Assembly (NCBI GenBank): GCA_003194525.1
Contig: NBIV01000135.1
Span: 1 to 64,000 of the forward strand
Origin: Gracilariopsis chorda
Taxonomy: Eukaryota; Rhodophyta; Florideophyceae; Gracilariales; Gracilariaceae
Direction of reading: 5' to 3'
DNA length: 64,000 nt
Within the stretch, counting starts at the first letter, position 1, and every line of letters begins with the position of its first letter. The notes under the pieces are model-generated. The model saw only the letters and a program-made list of their open reading frames with translations, ran no database searches and had not been told where the DNA came from. Position numbers and translations under genes: made by a program. Of the stretch, positions 40,157 through 50,381 are shown in pieces.

Positions 40157-40678
40157 ATTCAAGCGCGGCCGCCACCACCACTTGGATAGCGCACACAAGC
40201 TCTCGAAGTTGTCGCTAAGTCTACGGCAGCACACATAGACCGGCGCACCAACGCCGCCCTCCTCCGCAGCGCGACGTGGGACACACACGTGCGACAAGCG
40301 CAGTAACTTAACCCAAAAAGCACACCTCCCAACAGCGCGCCACAAAGGCGCAACGCAACAGCGGCTTGCACAACAGTAACGCGACTGTAAAGGCACGCGG
40401 CAGCACGCGCCGCGCGCGCGCTGCCGCCATGAATTGTGCCACGCTGTGGCTGTCCAACCCTGCGCCGCGTCACTCTGTCACGTCACACCTGCCTTTACAG
40501 CCAAATTCAGCCTTTAGATGAAAGCTACTATATCTGCTCCGCACCCTCAACGCCTTCAAACAGTACATGTCTTTTCTACAACTCCCACTTCACTCGCTCA
40601 ACGCCGCGCGCTTTTATAAGTGAGCAAGTTACCCCGCCGTTCACCCGTCATAACCCGCCGCTGCCACCAAACGCGTCA

Positions 40679-40697
40679 CCCCCCCCCCCCCCCCCCC
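40679..40697. repeat. Poly(C) run, 19 nt
   Basis: This is a homopolymer of 19 C in a pyrimidine-rich stretch upstream of the secreted Cys-rich gene. Its length may be imprecise in any assembly. Confidence 0.85.
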
Positions 40698-41101
40698 TTC
40701 CCCCGCCCTCCGACCACCCACCGCCACACCAACCCCCAACACCAACCCTCCGCCTTCTACAACCCACCCCCCCCCCAAACCTCTTGTTTCCCCGCTTTCT
40801 TTCTTCCTCCTCCTCCTTCCCCGACTCCTCCAGCTCGCAACTCTCCGACCCTTATTTAACCACCACCACCCCCCTCTCCTCCCCTCGCACCGTTCCCATC
40901 CTCCCCAAGCCCCAAGCCGCTCGCCTTTACCCACTCGCTCCACCCCCCGACGCGAGCTGTTGTGCTCCTTCAAACGTCACGCCCCCTTCAACACACAAAA
41001 GCCACCCGCGCACCATACAAGCGCTGCACGAGCGCCACCGCACAACCATTGCACCCTCGTTACCATTCTCCATCGAACTGGCGCGACCACCACCACCACC
41101 C

Positions 41102-41968
41102 ATGCCTCCGCCGCGCCATCCACCCCCCTCATCGCCGCACGCTGCCTTCCAAGTGTACTCACTCACGCTCGCACTAATGTTTGCGCTCCTGTCCGCCCGC
41201 GCTCTCGCCGAATACGCACCGCGCCATGATTGTCTCACATACGATGTGTGGCATCGCAAGCTGGATGACTGTAAACGTCGCGCTATTGACGCAGGCATGA
41301 CTAATCAACAGGTGGACTGTCTCATCTCCGGCGGCAGTCGTTTTCCACCCGACGTCATTACTGTGGACGGAGCGCAGATGCAGTGCTATAACAAGACCGC
41401 CTTTGGCGATCACATGGCGTACACCATGGTGTCGTGCGTTGAACCGGAGCGCTATATTAATAACAACAACGATAATACCATTACTTCTACTACTACAACA
41501 ACCACCACTGATACAACTAGCAATTCCGATTCGCAACACGCCGCATATTACAACCATGGTGACCGTGATGACGACGATGAATACGATGATGATGATGATG
41601 ATGATGATGATTATTACGATCCGCAAGCTGTACAAGCTTCACCCATGCCGGCAATGGTCCGTGACAGTGTCAATGTAGAGCGCCGTGTATCACGTCTACC
41701 CGACAACAACAACCACTTTGGCGATGATGAGCGACGAGAGGCACAACCACTGCCACCGCATCAAGTAGCTGTTCGACTGAGACGGGAGGTACCACGCGGA
41801 AACGATATGTTTTCGCGCCTAGCACGTGTTTTACGCATGAGAACTTCGAGTCGACGTGACTGTTCATGTGCTAGTGGCTGTCACTTGTGCTGTGTACTGG
41901 AGGGTGTGGGAGGAAAGAACCGTTGTTTCTCCATCATGTGTTCTAAGAAGAACGCATTTTGCGTGTAG
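41102..41968 (+). CDS. Secreted Cys-rich, Asp-rich protein, 288 aa, unrecognised
   Basis: No family is recognised. From the ATG at 41,102 there is a signal peptide with hydrophobic core VYSLTLALMFALLSARALA ending near residue 38. A Cys-containing domain follows (DCLTYDVWHRKLDDCKRRA, QVDCLISGG, MQCYNKT, VSCVEPE). Next come an Asn/Thr-rich linker and a poly-Asp block from a GAT repeat (41,583-41,608). Several dibasic sites (RR) precede a final ~36-residue segment with eight Cys. The layout resembles a precursor processed at dibasic sites. The open frame extends upstream to 40,436 but that part is low-complexity Pro/Ser and probably not translated. Confidence 0.68.
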   Translation: MPPPRHPPPSSPHAAFQVYSLTLALMFALLSARALAEYAPRHDCLTYDVWHRKLDDCKRRAIDAGMTNQQVDCLISGGSRFPPDVITVDGAQMQCYNKTAFGDHMAYTMVSCVEPERYINNNNDNTITSTTTTTTTDTTSNSDSQHAAYYNHGDRDDDDEYDDDDDDDDDYYDPQAVQASPMPAMVRDSVNVERRVSRLPDNNNHFGDDERREAQPLPPHQVAVRLRREVPRGNDMFSRLARVLRMRTSSRRDCSCASGCHLCCVLEGVGGKNRCFSIMCSKKNAFCV

Positions 41969-42362
41969 CAGCGATGCTGTTGACAAGCAGCTCGCATATT
42001 TTTGGTTGTTATGCACGCTGGATTTCGGTTGTGCTCTCCCTGTCCCACGGCGCTACTTTGTCTACCTGCATGTAACCGTGGCGGCTCCCACGTGTGTCTC
42101 GCTCTGAATGATGATGAGGACGATCTGTCGCTGTTTCTCACGGTGGGGTCGGTCGTCGTGCACGTTTAGCTTTGTGAGCTACACGGCGGCACGCGCGCGC
42201 CGTGAGTTGTGGACGGACAGCGGTTTGTGCTGTGTGTGGTAGCCAACGTTGGACGGTGAAGGGCGATATTTTTTTCGGCAAGTTGGATTGACGGAGCGAG
42301 CGTTATGATTGTAATGAGTACTGGATGGGGACAGTGGACGGGGAGATACATGAGCACACGAA

Positions 42363-42378
42363 GGGGGGGGGGGGGGGG
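42363..42378. repeat. Poly(G) run, 16 nt
   Basis: This is a homopolymer of about 16 G followed by GC-rich sequence. Confidence 0.85.
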
Positions 42379-42910
42379 CGGGGCGGTTGCGGAGGCGCAA
42401 TTGCGAAAGCGGTCGGGTAGTAGGTAAGGTGCAGTAAGGCGCGATGTTGATGGGCGCGGTTCTTGCGCACAGCGTTACTGGCGCAGTGCATGGTGGGCTG
42501 TTTGTTGAGTCCCACAAACAGCGCGCGCCCTTGTTGACCACCTGACTTTTGCTTTTGTTTTTTAGCGCGCAAGGCGCGATTTGCCGTATCAAGCCACTGC
42601 TAACAACAAATTTTCATATATATATATACATATAAATACGAAAAGAAAAGAGGAAAAAAAGAGAGAAACTGTTTTTTTTTTTGGTTTGGGTGCCTTTTGG
42701 CATATGAGTTGCCATGTAGGCGTGTGTTTTTGTGCACATGAGGGAGGGGCCCCGTTGTATGTAACGAGGCGGCGAACACTGCGCGCTGGCGGCTGTGTTT
42801 GAGCACCATAGCTTGATTTGATTTGTACTGGTATGCAACGCGCGATTGGCGTGGGTGGGGAAACCGGCAGCGTGTGTGATCCGTGGGTACGTTTGAGGAC
42901 GGTGAGTGTG

Positions 42911-42916
<6 letters not shown>

Positions 42917-42950
<34 letters not shown>
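42917..42950. repeat. (GT)n microsatellite
   Basis: About 16 GT units are preceded by imperfect GAGTGT copies. Confidence 0.9.
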
Positions 42951-42951
<1 letters not shown>

Positions 42952-43619
42952 CTTCTGCGAGAGCCCTTGCGGTGTGTGGACAACGAGTTACAATGCGCTT
43001 GGTGCAAGAGGAGAGGAGCGGCTTGTAAGGCTTATGTCTGCTTGCAGCCGTGGGGCGGCCAGCGCGACAGCGTTGGGCGCGCGGCGGCGCGCACACGCGC
43101 CTTTTTCGCGTGTGATTTGCGAGTTTGGCGGCGAGTTAAAAAGCTGCGCCTTGGCGGGAGGCGGAGCTGTGTGCGGTGGATGGCTTGTGGTTGTGTGCGG
43201 CGCATGCGCGAGGTGGGTAAGACTGGGGAAAGTGATCGGCGCTGATGGTGGGGAAGGCGATGAGAGGCGGCAGACATGATGGCGGCGGCTGACGGACGCG
43301 TCGGTGGACGGGCGGGCTCGTTTGGCGCTGTAATTGGACGACGCTGGGGTGGGGGACGCCGCTTTCCGTGCGACTTGAGGGGGTGACCATGGCTCAGCGC
43401 GCCGGCTTGAACGGTTACTGGCGGTGGGGGGTGGGGGTGGCGGTGCGGGGGCGCGTGGACGCTTTTCTGTGTTTTCCTTTGTTCGCGAAAGCTGAAGGCG
43501 GGCGCGGGCGAGACGGGCGATGCCGATTATAAGAGCGGTGCGCGCCGTTACAGCTCATGTTTGGGTAGCTGGTTGTGAGCGTTTTTTTTATTTTCTATGG
43601 GGGAAAGTGCGGCAGATGT

Positions 43620-43656
43620 GGGCGTGGCGTGGCGTGGCGTGGCGTGGCGTGGCGTG
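43620..43656. repeat. (GGCGT)n minisatellite, about 7 units
   Basis: This is a perfect pentanucleotide repeat in G-rich DNA. Confidence 0.88.
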
Positions 43657-44903
43657 CGCGGTTGCGTTTTTGGCATGGGCGCCGCGATGGGAGGCCACGA
43701 TGAGCGGCGCGTTTACACTTGAAAGCGCCGGTGGAGGGCGCCGTAACGTGCCGCGCATCGTTCGGCGGGCGACTTTTTGAGAGGGGCGTGAGGTTGCGAG
43801 TGCCACGCTCACGAGAGTGAGACGGCGCGCTTGGCGCGCACATGCTGTAGAATGTGCACTGACACTTATTATACCTGCGCGAGTGTTCACAGTGTCCACC
43901 CACGGGCCAGCGCTTGGTTCCAACTTCCCGTAACTTGCAGATGGTGTTCGTTCGAGTACGGCCGTGATGGGCGGGCGCGGGGGGGGAGGGGGGTGGGGAA
44001 GGCGCATTTTCAGCCATATGTTTGAACGCCGAAAAGCAAACTTGTTGCGTCTTTGCTGCTCGCGTGCACCGTGAGCGCAGAGCAGGTAGCTAATGCTTGC
44101 TACAGAGCCGTCGCACATGCAAGTGCTCGTCAATGATGCGCGCCGTCGTGTGCAGAAAAGAAAAGCGAAGCAAGGCGAGTCATTCCACCCCCTCCTCCAC
44201 AGCCAAGTTCAAGCAGTTGCGGACAGCGCATCGCTCACGCCCGCCATAGTCCACCCATTCTGAATGCCCCGCAACCTAAACGAACGCAGCCAGACAGAGC
44301 TGTCTGCGAGACATTCGTTTTGTACAACCGCCCGCCCATTCCAAGACCCCATCCGTCGTCGCCCTCATACACGCCCACCCACGTAACGACTATCATGCGC
44401 GCACGACAAACAGCCTCGAAGGCGCTCCGCTCCTCAAAAGTAGCATCCAAATCTCATACAAGTGGCCGCACGAAGATGCGTGCATCGTATCTGCCGCATC
44501 GCAATCGCTCGTGCTACAAGCTACCCAACGTATCTAAAGTTCAGATACTGACTCTATGTCGCCAGTATCTACCTTGGGCAGCTTCTAGCACGAGTGCACA
44601 TTCACATCCGTTTCATAACGAAGCCACGCTATCGTTACGAAAAAGGGGTATACGCCCCTTGTCATGTTGCGTCGTGTTGCGTTGTGTGCGCCCCGTAGCA
44701 GCTGCAAGTGCTGAGATATGCCCATCGCACCCATATATTACGCGTCTACGCGACCACGCTCCATCCAATTCGTTCTCCATTAGGAGCACACATGTGAGCG
44801 CCACTGCCTTGCGCGCGTGCGCGTGCGCGTGAGAGAGAGAAAGAGAGAGAAAGGAGAGGGAGAGAGACGGCGAAAGTGAGAGAACGAGTCCGTGTGCACC
44901 AAC

Positions 44904-44973
44904 GACGTCATGCTCCATAGACGTCATATTTCTCCGCCAGACGTAATGCCCCCGCCCCCCTTGGTAGACGTCA
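44904..44973. promoter_or_regulatory. Cluster of GACGTCA (CRE/bZIP-type) sites
   Basis: GACGTCA occurs at 44,904-44,910, 44,920-44,926 and 44,967-44,973, and a near match GACGTAA at 44,940-44,946. GACGTCA is the core of sites bound by CREB/ATF and plant bZIP factors. No supported gene is adjacent, so the target is unknown. Confidence 0.45.
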
Positions 44974-45387
44974 TCTGCCATGCCAAAAACCTCAAAACCG
45001 GACCCGTCCACCTACCGTTTGCCTCCATCTCTTAACCGTCGAACACCGCCCACCAACGGACCCACCCACCCACACACACACGTCCGCGCTCCCGCGAGCA
45101 CACAGCGCGCACGCATGCGATGCATCGTACTCGCACTCATGACTCGCAATAACTACACACAAATCGTATATGCGCAACAGCCAATTGCTCGCCCCCATAA
45201 AGCGTTACCTTTGCACCCCCACTTCGTAGCTGCCCTATTTTCCTTCGTGCTTTTCGCGCCTTTTTCAACTTCCCCTCCCCCGCCCCCCTCCATCCCGTCG
45301 CGAGACTTGCTACCAAGGGACCGACGCTGCTGCCCCTCCGTGCACATTGCACGATATCACACAACCCCCATTTAACAGCAACCAGAC

Positions 45388-45450
45388 ATACACACACACA
45401 CACACGCACACACACACAAACACAAACACACACACACAAACACACAAACA
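45388..45450. repeat. (CA)n repeat with interruptions
   Basis: About 60 bp of CACA with single-base interruptions lie in the A/C-rich part of the gene-poor interval. Confidence 0.85.
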
Positions 45451-46299
45451 GAAGCGAGTGCGCATGCGTGTGTGCCTGTGTGTGTCCGTTGTTTGTGAGA
45501 GAGGGGAGAGAAAGAAAAGTGACTGCTTCTATTCAGCAACCTTGAGTGTATCCTTGTCACAATGCAGTTCTTGTTGCGTATGAGCAGTACCGCCGCTCGA
45601 CGCTTCCCCCAACGGCAACCTTCCGTTTGACGTTTGCCGACCAAAACAACGCATCCCCATCTTCTTGTCCGCGCAAAAAGGTTACATACGTGCACACAGC
45701 GCAGCTCTCACAGCTCAAACCAGCTCCCCACTTTCGTATAGAAATGAGTCACACTGCCTCAATGAGCTCAACGAGCCATACACCGCTGCTGCCACTCTGT
45801 ACCGCTTCATTCGAAGCAAGCCCTGCGGAAAACAAAATGAACCACATTACAGACGCGCAGAAAAGAAAGCCACGGAATACGTGAGAGCGAGAGGGAGAGA
45901 GAGAAAACAAATAAGACGCAAAGTCCACAGCGACTGGCGCCGTTTTGGAATTCCATGACAGTCACTCTCGAGACAAATTCTCACTCCGTGCATAAACGCT
46001 CTGCTGATTGCTGCTGGGTCGAACGTGTTGAACAAAACCCGAGAGGCGCAAGCTGTTATGATGCAGCACTCGTCCAGATAAAACAACCGACTGCTGTTCC
46101 AACACTTTACTTTTTTGGCACTTCCGCACCATGTGACACCACGCTGCTTTAATCCACTTCCTGCACTTTCTATAACCCCCCCTTTCCACACCCTTTGTAT
46201 TCGCTCTGCGTCTATCCACCACACCCCGCGGTCCCCAGACTTTTTGGCTCACCTCTGCTCTCACTACCATGTCAAACAAACAAATACACACCTCCAACT

Positions 46300-48768
46300 T
46301 CACTGTACGCGATACACGTATTTGCGCTGCCTTCTGTACTGCAAGTCCCCTCTTCTCACCATCACCATCAACGCCGTACGAATCGCTTGCTCCGAGTAAC
46401 GTTCATCCATAAAGTGATCCACCAATCGTCGCTCACTCGCCATGGACCCAATGGCAAGCCGTCTCTTAAGAGCGCTTTCAACCCGTTGAACTTCTTGGCG
46501 CAACTCACTTCTCATGGCGCCCTCGTTCAGCTGAACAGAGCCCCCATTGGCCGAGTCCAGCGTCGCCACCTTGAACAGTCGAATCGCCTCCGTAACATGT
46601 CGCTCGGTTACCACCGACTGCAGTGTCATTTTCGCCAGCGACTCCGAAATACGCACAATCGCCTCAAGCTGACGTACCGTGATGGGCACCACCTCGCGAC
46701 CGTTTTCCTCATCTCCTATTTGCTTCTGTCGCATCTGCTCTCGAATCGATACATAGTTTGTTCCAAGCAATTCCGCACCTTCCACTGAGAGCCGCGGTGA
46801 CGCCCTGCTACGTGCATATGCAATGTATCGCTTAAGAGAGTTAATATCCAGTCGCGCCTGACTTCCGCTCCCGCTCACCCTGTATACAGCAGACGCCGAC
46901 CCATCTCCCTCCACTGTAGCTCCGTCTCCGTCTTGCACCCGTTCTCTGCGGATCGCTTCCGATCCGGCCGCAATCCCTGCCTGTTGGTTCCCGCCCGTAT
47001 TTTCAGACCCTTTTTGATGCAGGCTCAGCACGTGTTCCGCGATTTTCTTGTCTCGCACGTCGTCTCGAATGTCTCGTACAATGAAGATGAGGTCAAAACG
47101 TGACAAGATAGTGCTTTGAAATTCAATATTCTCAGCACTCGTTCTTGTGTCATCGTACCGACCAAACACGGGATTCGCCGCCGCCAGTACAGCCGCTCGC
47201 GCGTTAAGCACTGCTGTAATACCAGCCTTGGCGATAGAGATTGTCTGTTGTTCCATAGCTTCATGAATAGCCACGCGATCCTGCAGTCTCATCTTGTCAA
47301 ACTCGTCAATGCACACAATACCGCCATCTGCAAGTACCATCGCTCCTCCCTCCAGATGGAACTCGCCATGCGCTTTGTCCTTGATGACACTTGCCGTTAA
47401 ACCGGCAGCAGAACTGCCCTTTCCGCTCGTGTACACCGAGATGGGAGCCACTCGCTCCGCAAACTTGAGCATTTGACTCTTTGCAGTACTCGGGTCACCA
47501 AGCAATAGCGCGTTGATGTCCCCTCTCAGACGCATACCGTCTGGCAAAGTCTTGTCCAGAGCGCCACCAAACAGCTGCGCGGCAATTGCCTTCTTGATAT
47601 CCTCGTGTCCAAAGATTTCTGGCGCGATGCTTCGCGCAATAATGTCCTCAAGATTCGGCGTGCGAGCAATGTTGAGCATGGCCTCCTCCTCTTCAAACCC
47701 AAAAGACACCGCGGTACGACTTCCGGAATAGCCAGCCCCTTCCTGAACACGAAGGCCAAGCACTCGAACATACGGAGCACGGGCATTGACAGAAATGCTG
47801 TTACCGCTGGTCATACGCTTGTTTCCGCGCCCAATACCAGGTGCTGCAGCGTTGGAAATAGTATACACTCCAATGATGTCGATTCGAACACCAGGGCTGA
47901 CGGCATCGGTGAGGTAACGATCGCAACTCAAAGTGATGCTTCTAGGCATCTCGCCGGTCGGCACAGATTCTGGCAACTCTTGTAACTTGAGCGTCTGACT
48001 GTCCATAAACTTGCTCTCATCTGCAAGAACGACATAAGCGTCGAGAGGACAAGGCGTTTCATCTGGAGCGCTCTGTCGTCTACAGGCTCTCGGCACGGCA
48101 AAGCCGCCCAGTCCAGGGTTGACGGGGACGGTGATCTTTTCATTACAGTTGCGGCAGCGCAACACGACTGCAGTACTCTTGCAACGAACCTTGGAAGCGG
48201 CGATGATAATACCTGAAATGGCGACGAGTTTGGACACGTCGGTGGAAGAAAGCGCACGTACTTGCCGGGTAGTTTCGTTGGAATGCAACAAAACTTGGAC
48301 ACCACGTCTGCCAATATCCGAAGCAGACGGTGCGTTGGGGTCATCATCTCGGGCGGGGCGGTTGGCTGAAGTCGGGTGCGATGGATCAACCATGGCTACT
48401 AGAGCTTCGACATCGGTGTTGGCCAGAGTGGCAGCCGCCTCGGTTGCAGCGCGTTCGGCATCGATAATGGTGTGCTCCGGGGTTTCACGAAGAGTGGCGG
48501 CGAGTGGCGGATCAAAGTGAGTGAGATCGGCGAGTTCGACGGTAAGGGAGAGATTCCCTGCGTTGACGGCGGCACGGAGACGGTCGCGATAGACGTAACG
48601 AAAACGCTCGTTGGCGAAGCCAAGGATGAAGGCCTTGAAGCGGCGACGAATCTCTGCGGAGTGAAGTAGGGTGTGTTCCTGTTGGTTGTGAGTGGCGGAG
48701 GATTGTGCTCCGTCGCGCTCCTGGTTCTGGTAAGAGTAGTACACGCTGCCTTCGTCGAAACCCTCCAT
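46300..48768 (-). CDS. MCM5: MCM5 replicative helicase subunit, 822 aa
   Basis: This is a subunit of the MCM2-7 helicase that licenses and unwinds replication origins. The start MEGFDEGSVYYS at 48,768 matches the conserved MCM5 amino terminus, so I use this ATG. Features seen are the zinc finger (CRNC ... C ... C), the MCM5-typical LKLQELPESVPTGEMPR, the AAA+ Walker A variant GDPSTAKSQ (about 424-432), the block YTSGKGSSAAGLTASV, Walker B VCIDEFDKM (about 481-489), the arginine finger SRFDLIF (about 554) and ITVRQLEAIVRISE. The carboxy terminus is the winged-helix region. It is slightly longer than human MCM5 because of a low-complexity insert after the AAA+ core. No intron is present. Confidence 0.97.
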   Translation of the reverse strand: MEGFDEGSVYYSYQNQERDGAQSSATHNQQEHTLLHSAEIRRRFKAFILGFANERFRYVYRDRLRAAVNAGNLSLTVELADLTHFDPPLAATLRETPEHTIIDAERAATEAAATLANTDVEALVAMVDPSHPTSANRPARDDDPNAPSASDIGRRGVQVLLHSNETTRQVRALSSTDVSKLVAISGIIIAASKVRCKSTAVVLRCRNCNEKITVPVNPGLGGFAVPRACRRQSAPDETPCPLDAYVVLADESKFMDSQTLKLQELPESVPTGEMPRSITLSCDRYLTDAVSPGVRIDIIGVYTISNAAAPGIGRGNKRMTSGNSISVNARAPYVRVLGLRVQEGAGYSGSRTAVSFGFEEEEAMLNIARTPNLEDIIARSIAPEIFGHEDIKKAIAAQLFGGALDKTLPDGMRLRGDINALLLGDPSTAKSQMLKFAERVAPISVYTSGKGSSAAGLTASVIKDKAHGEFHLEGGAMVLADGGIVCIDEFDKMRLQDRVAIHEAMEQQTISIAKAGITAVLNARAAVLAAANPVFGRYDDTRTSAENIEFQSTILSRFDLIFIVRDIRDDVRDKKIAEHVLSLHQKGSENTGGNQQAGIAAGSEAIRRERVQDGDGATVEGDGSASAVYRVSGSGSQARLDINSLKRYIAYARSRASPRLSVEGAELLGTNYVSIREQMRQKQIGDEENGREVVPITVRQLEAIVRISESLAKMTLQSVVTERHVTEAIRLFKVATLDSANGGSVQLNEGAMRSELRQEVQRVESALKRRLAIGSMASERRLVDHFMDERYSEQAIRTALMVMVRRGDLQYRRQRKYVYRVQ

Positions 48769-48922
48769 TGGTAGATGGTTGCTTGTGGGGAAGACGGTGG
48801 ACAAGGATGGTCAAACGAAGCGGGGTAACGGTGTGAGAAGGCTAAAGGCGGGTTGAGGTCGAAGAGGGGGTTCGCAACGTAAACGACGGTGTATATGCTG
48901 ACTACACGATACGAGCGGAGCA

Positions 48923-48934
48923 TTTTGGCGGGAA
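48923..48934. promoter_or_regulatory. MCM5: E2F-type site 1
   Basis: TTTTGGCGGGAA is a perfect match to the E2F/DP consensus, about 155 bp upstream of the MCM5 ATG. MCM genes are classic E2F targets in plants and animals. Confidence 0.75.
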
Positions 48935-48995
48935 GGTTGTGACTCACAACAAGTGGTGCGTAAATCATTGATGAGGGACGAAGGGGCTCGACAAA

Positions 48996-49006
48996 TTTGG
49001 CGGGAA
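48996..49006. promoter_or_regulatory. MCM5: E2F-type site 2
   Basis: TTTGGCGGGAA is a second perfect E2F consensus, 62 bp beyond the first and in the same orientation. Confidence 0.75.
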
Positions 49007-49526
49007 CAATTGGTCGTTGTCCGAGTACGAGGGGCATGGCATGGGCAATTGTACTCGCCGGTGTCATTGAGACGTGTAAGACGTGGCAACGTGGAAGCGA
49101 CGTGGCAGATTAATCTGGCAGATAAGTGGACGGCTGTAATTGGGCGGGTATTGCACTCTCAGCCACTGACGGATATTTGAGCTGCGCCGCGGCACGGGGG
49201 CGAGTTGGCGGTTGCGTGTCGGCACGATATCGTACACAGCGCGTGCCGTACGACGCTGTTTGAGCCGCTTTGACGCGCCGCGCTGAATTGCAATTGCAAT
49301 TGCAGCCGCATCCACAAGCGCCGCCATGCGCATCGCGCTCTTTCCATGCCAGCCGCCTCTGATGTTATGCTAACCATCTGTGGGCGCCCACGCGCTCGAT
49401 ATATACCGCTCACCTTCCCCCTCCACCGCCGCCACACGCAGCTCCTCCTTCTGCCGGCCTTGCGCTTCTCATTCTTCTTCTTCCTCACAACTCTCTCATT
49501 GCATTCGCTCTCTCCATACACCCGCG

Positions 49527-50381
49527 ATGCGTGTTCTCACCATTGTGACAGCGATCGCAGCCGCAAGTGCTGCCCGTATCCTGCTTCCGAAGCTTCCCTT
49601 TTTCCGACGAAACCAACGCCGCCTGCACACACCCGACCCGCACCATACCCGCCCTGAACAGCAGCAACATTCCCATCATCACACTCCTCCGCAATCACAT
49701 AAGCCTCATGTCGACCACCAAGCTGTGCTCGCTCTGCTGGACGTCATAGCGCCCTGTCGCACCGACTTCGATTCCTCCCTGGCAAACTGCACCTTTTGCT
49801 TAGACTCTGTCCGCCTCACTCAAAGAACGCGAGTCACCCCGTGCAACCACGTTTTCCACGCCGATTGCCTCGAACAATGGGTCATGTACGTCGCCGCGGA
49901 CGCCATGAATTGGCGCGCATACACTGTAGCTCGCGACGGTACTCTACGCTGTCTGCTGCGATTACCATCCTGTCCGAACTGCTCGGCCTTGCTTGACGTT
50001 CTGCCAAAGGACCAACTCAGAACTGTCTTACTCACCGCAGTGGCCCGCTCACTCTCTTTGAAAACCCTTGGCGCCGCCTCGGAGATGTATCAGGCGGGCA
50101 TGGTTGTGCGCGATGCTGCCCTGCGTACCATGCATGTGGGAAGTCCTGTGTATCAATGCAACCCACCTTTGCCGAGTGATTTCGATGATAATTCCGTTAC
50201 CGTGTCGTCGAACGGCGTTTTGCTAGGGGGCAGTCATTTGCGTCATGGCGGAATGGTTGCGCTCACCACTCCTACTGCTCGCACCAGAGCCGAGCAACGT
50301 GGATGGGGTCGAGCCAACACCCATCTGGCATTCACTTCCAATGTGTCACCCACTCGCATTGTGGTGCAAGCTTCTTCTTGA
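49527..50381 (+). CDS. RING-H2 protein with signal anchor, 284 aa
   Basis: This is a probable membrane- or secretory-pathway-linked E3 ubiquitin ligase. The first ATG in frame (49,527) gives a hydrophobic amino terminus, MRVLTIVTAIAAASAA, a signal peptide or anchor, then a His/Pro-rich linker (residues 35-65). The RING-H2 ligands are Cys88, Cys91, Cys106, His108, His111, Cys114, Cys149 and Cys152. The spacer of 34 residues between the sixth and seventh ligands is longer than usual. No second transmembrane helix is obvious. The carboxy-terminal half (residues 160-284) is unrecognised. It is transcribed away from MCM5 and shares its promoter interval. Confidence 0.78.
   Translation: MRVLTIVTAIAAASAARILLPKLPFFRRNQRRLHTPDPHHTRPEQQQHSHHHTPPQSHKPHVDHQAVLALLDVIAPCRTDFDSSLANCTFCLDSVRLTQRTRVTPCNHVFHADCLEQWVMYVAADAMNWRAYTVARDGTLRCLLRLPSCPNCSALLDVLPKDQLRTVLLTAVARSLSLKTLGAASEMYQAGMVVRDAALRTMHVGSPVYQCNPPLPSDFDDNSVTVSSNGVLLGGSHLRHGGMVALTTPTARTRAEQRGWGRANTHLAFTSNVSPTRIVVQASS

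Larger units (their letters stand above)
39373..41101. other. Intergenic, GC- and simple-repeat-rich
   Basis: This 1.7-kb interval contains CGG and poly(C) tracts and a pyrimidine-rich stretch from about 40,640 to 41,100. Long open frames here are by-products of low complexity (poly-Ala, poly-Pro). It should include the promoters of the two flanking secretory-pathway genes. Confidence 0.5.
41969..46299. other. 4.3-kb gene-poor interval of simple-sequence DNA
   Basis: No convincing gene. From about 42,200 to 44,050 the plus strand is G/T-rich (poly(G), (GT)n, GGCGT repeats). From about 44,150 to 46,300 it is A/C-rich ((CA)n, C-rich runs). Many open frames exist on both strands, but all have low-complexity products. 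A cluster of bZIP-type sites lies at 44,904-44,973. Confidence 0.6.
48769..49526. promoter_or_regulatory. Divergent promoter region, MCM5 and RING-H2 gene
   Basis: This 758-bp interval lies between two divergent starts. It contains two E2F-type sites listed separately. A pyrimidine-rich stretch precedes the RING-H2 ATG. Confidence 0.6.

Noticed and set aside
40091-40473. Open frames encoding poly-Ala and poly-Gly tracts
   Set aside because: They are products of the GGC repeat in GC-rich DNA, with no ATG context, homology or composition typical of a gene.
40436-41101. Upstream extension of the Cys-rich secreted protein
   Set aside because: The extension is low-complexity Pro/Ser from a pyrimidine-rich stretch and would bury the signal peptide. 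The ATG at 41,102 directly precedes the signal sequence.
42600-45960. Many open frames of 60-180 codons on both strands
   Set aside because: They overlap each other in all frames and consist of repeats such as (TH)n and (CV)n from CA/GT microsatellites.
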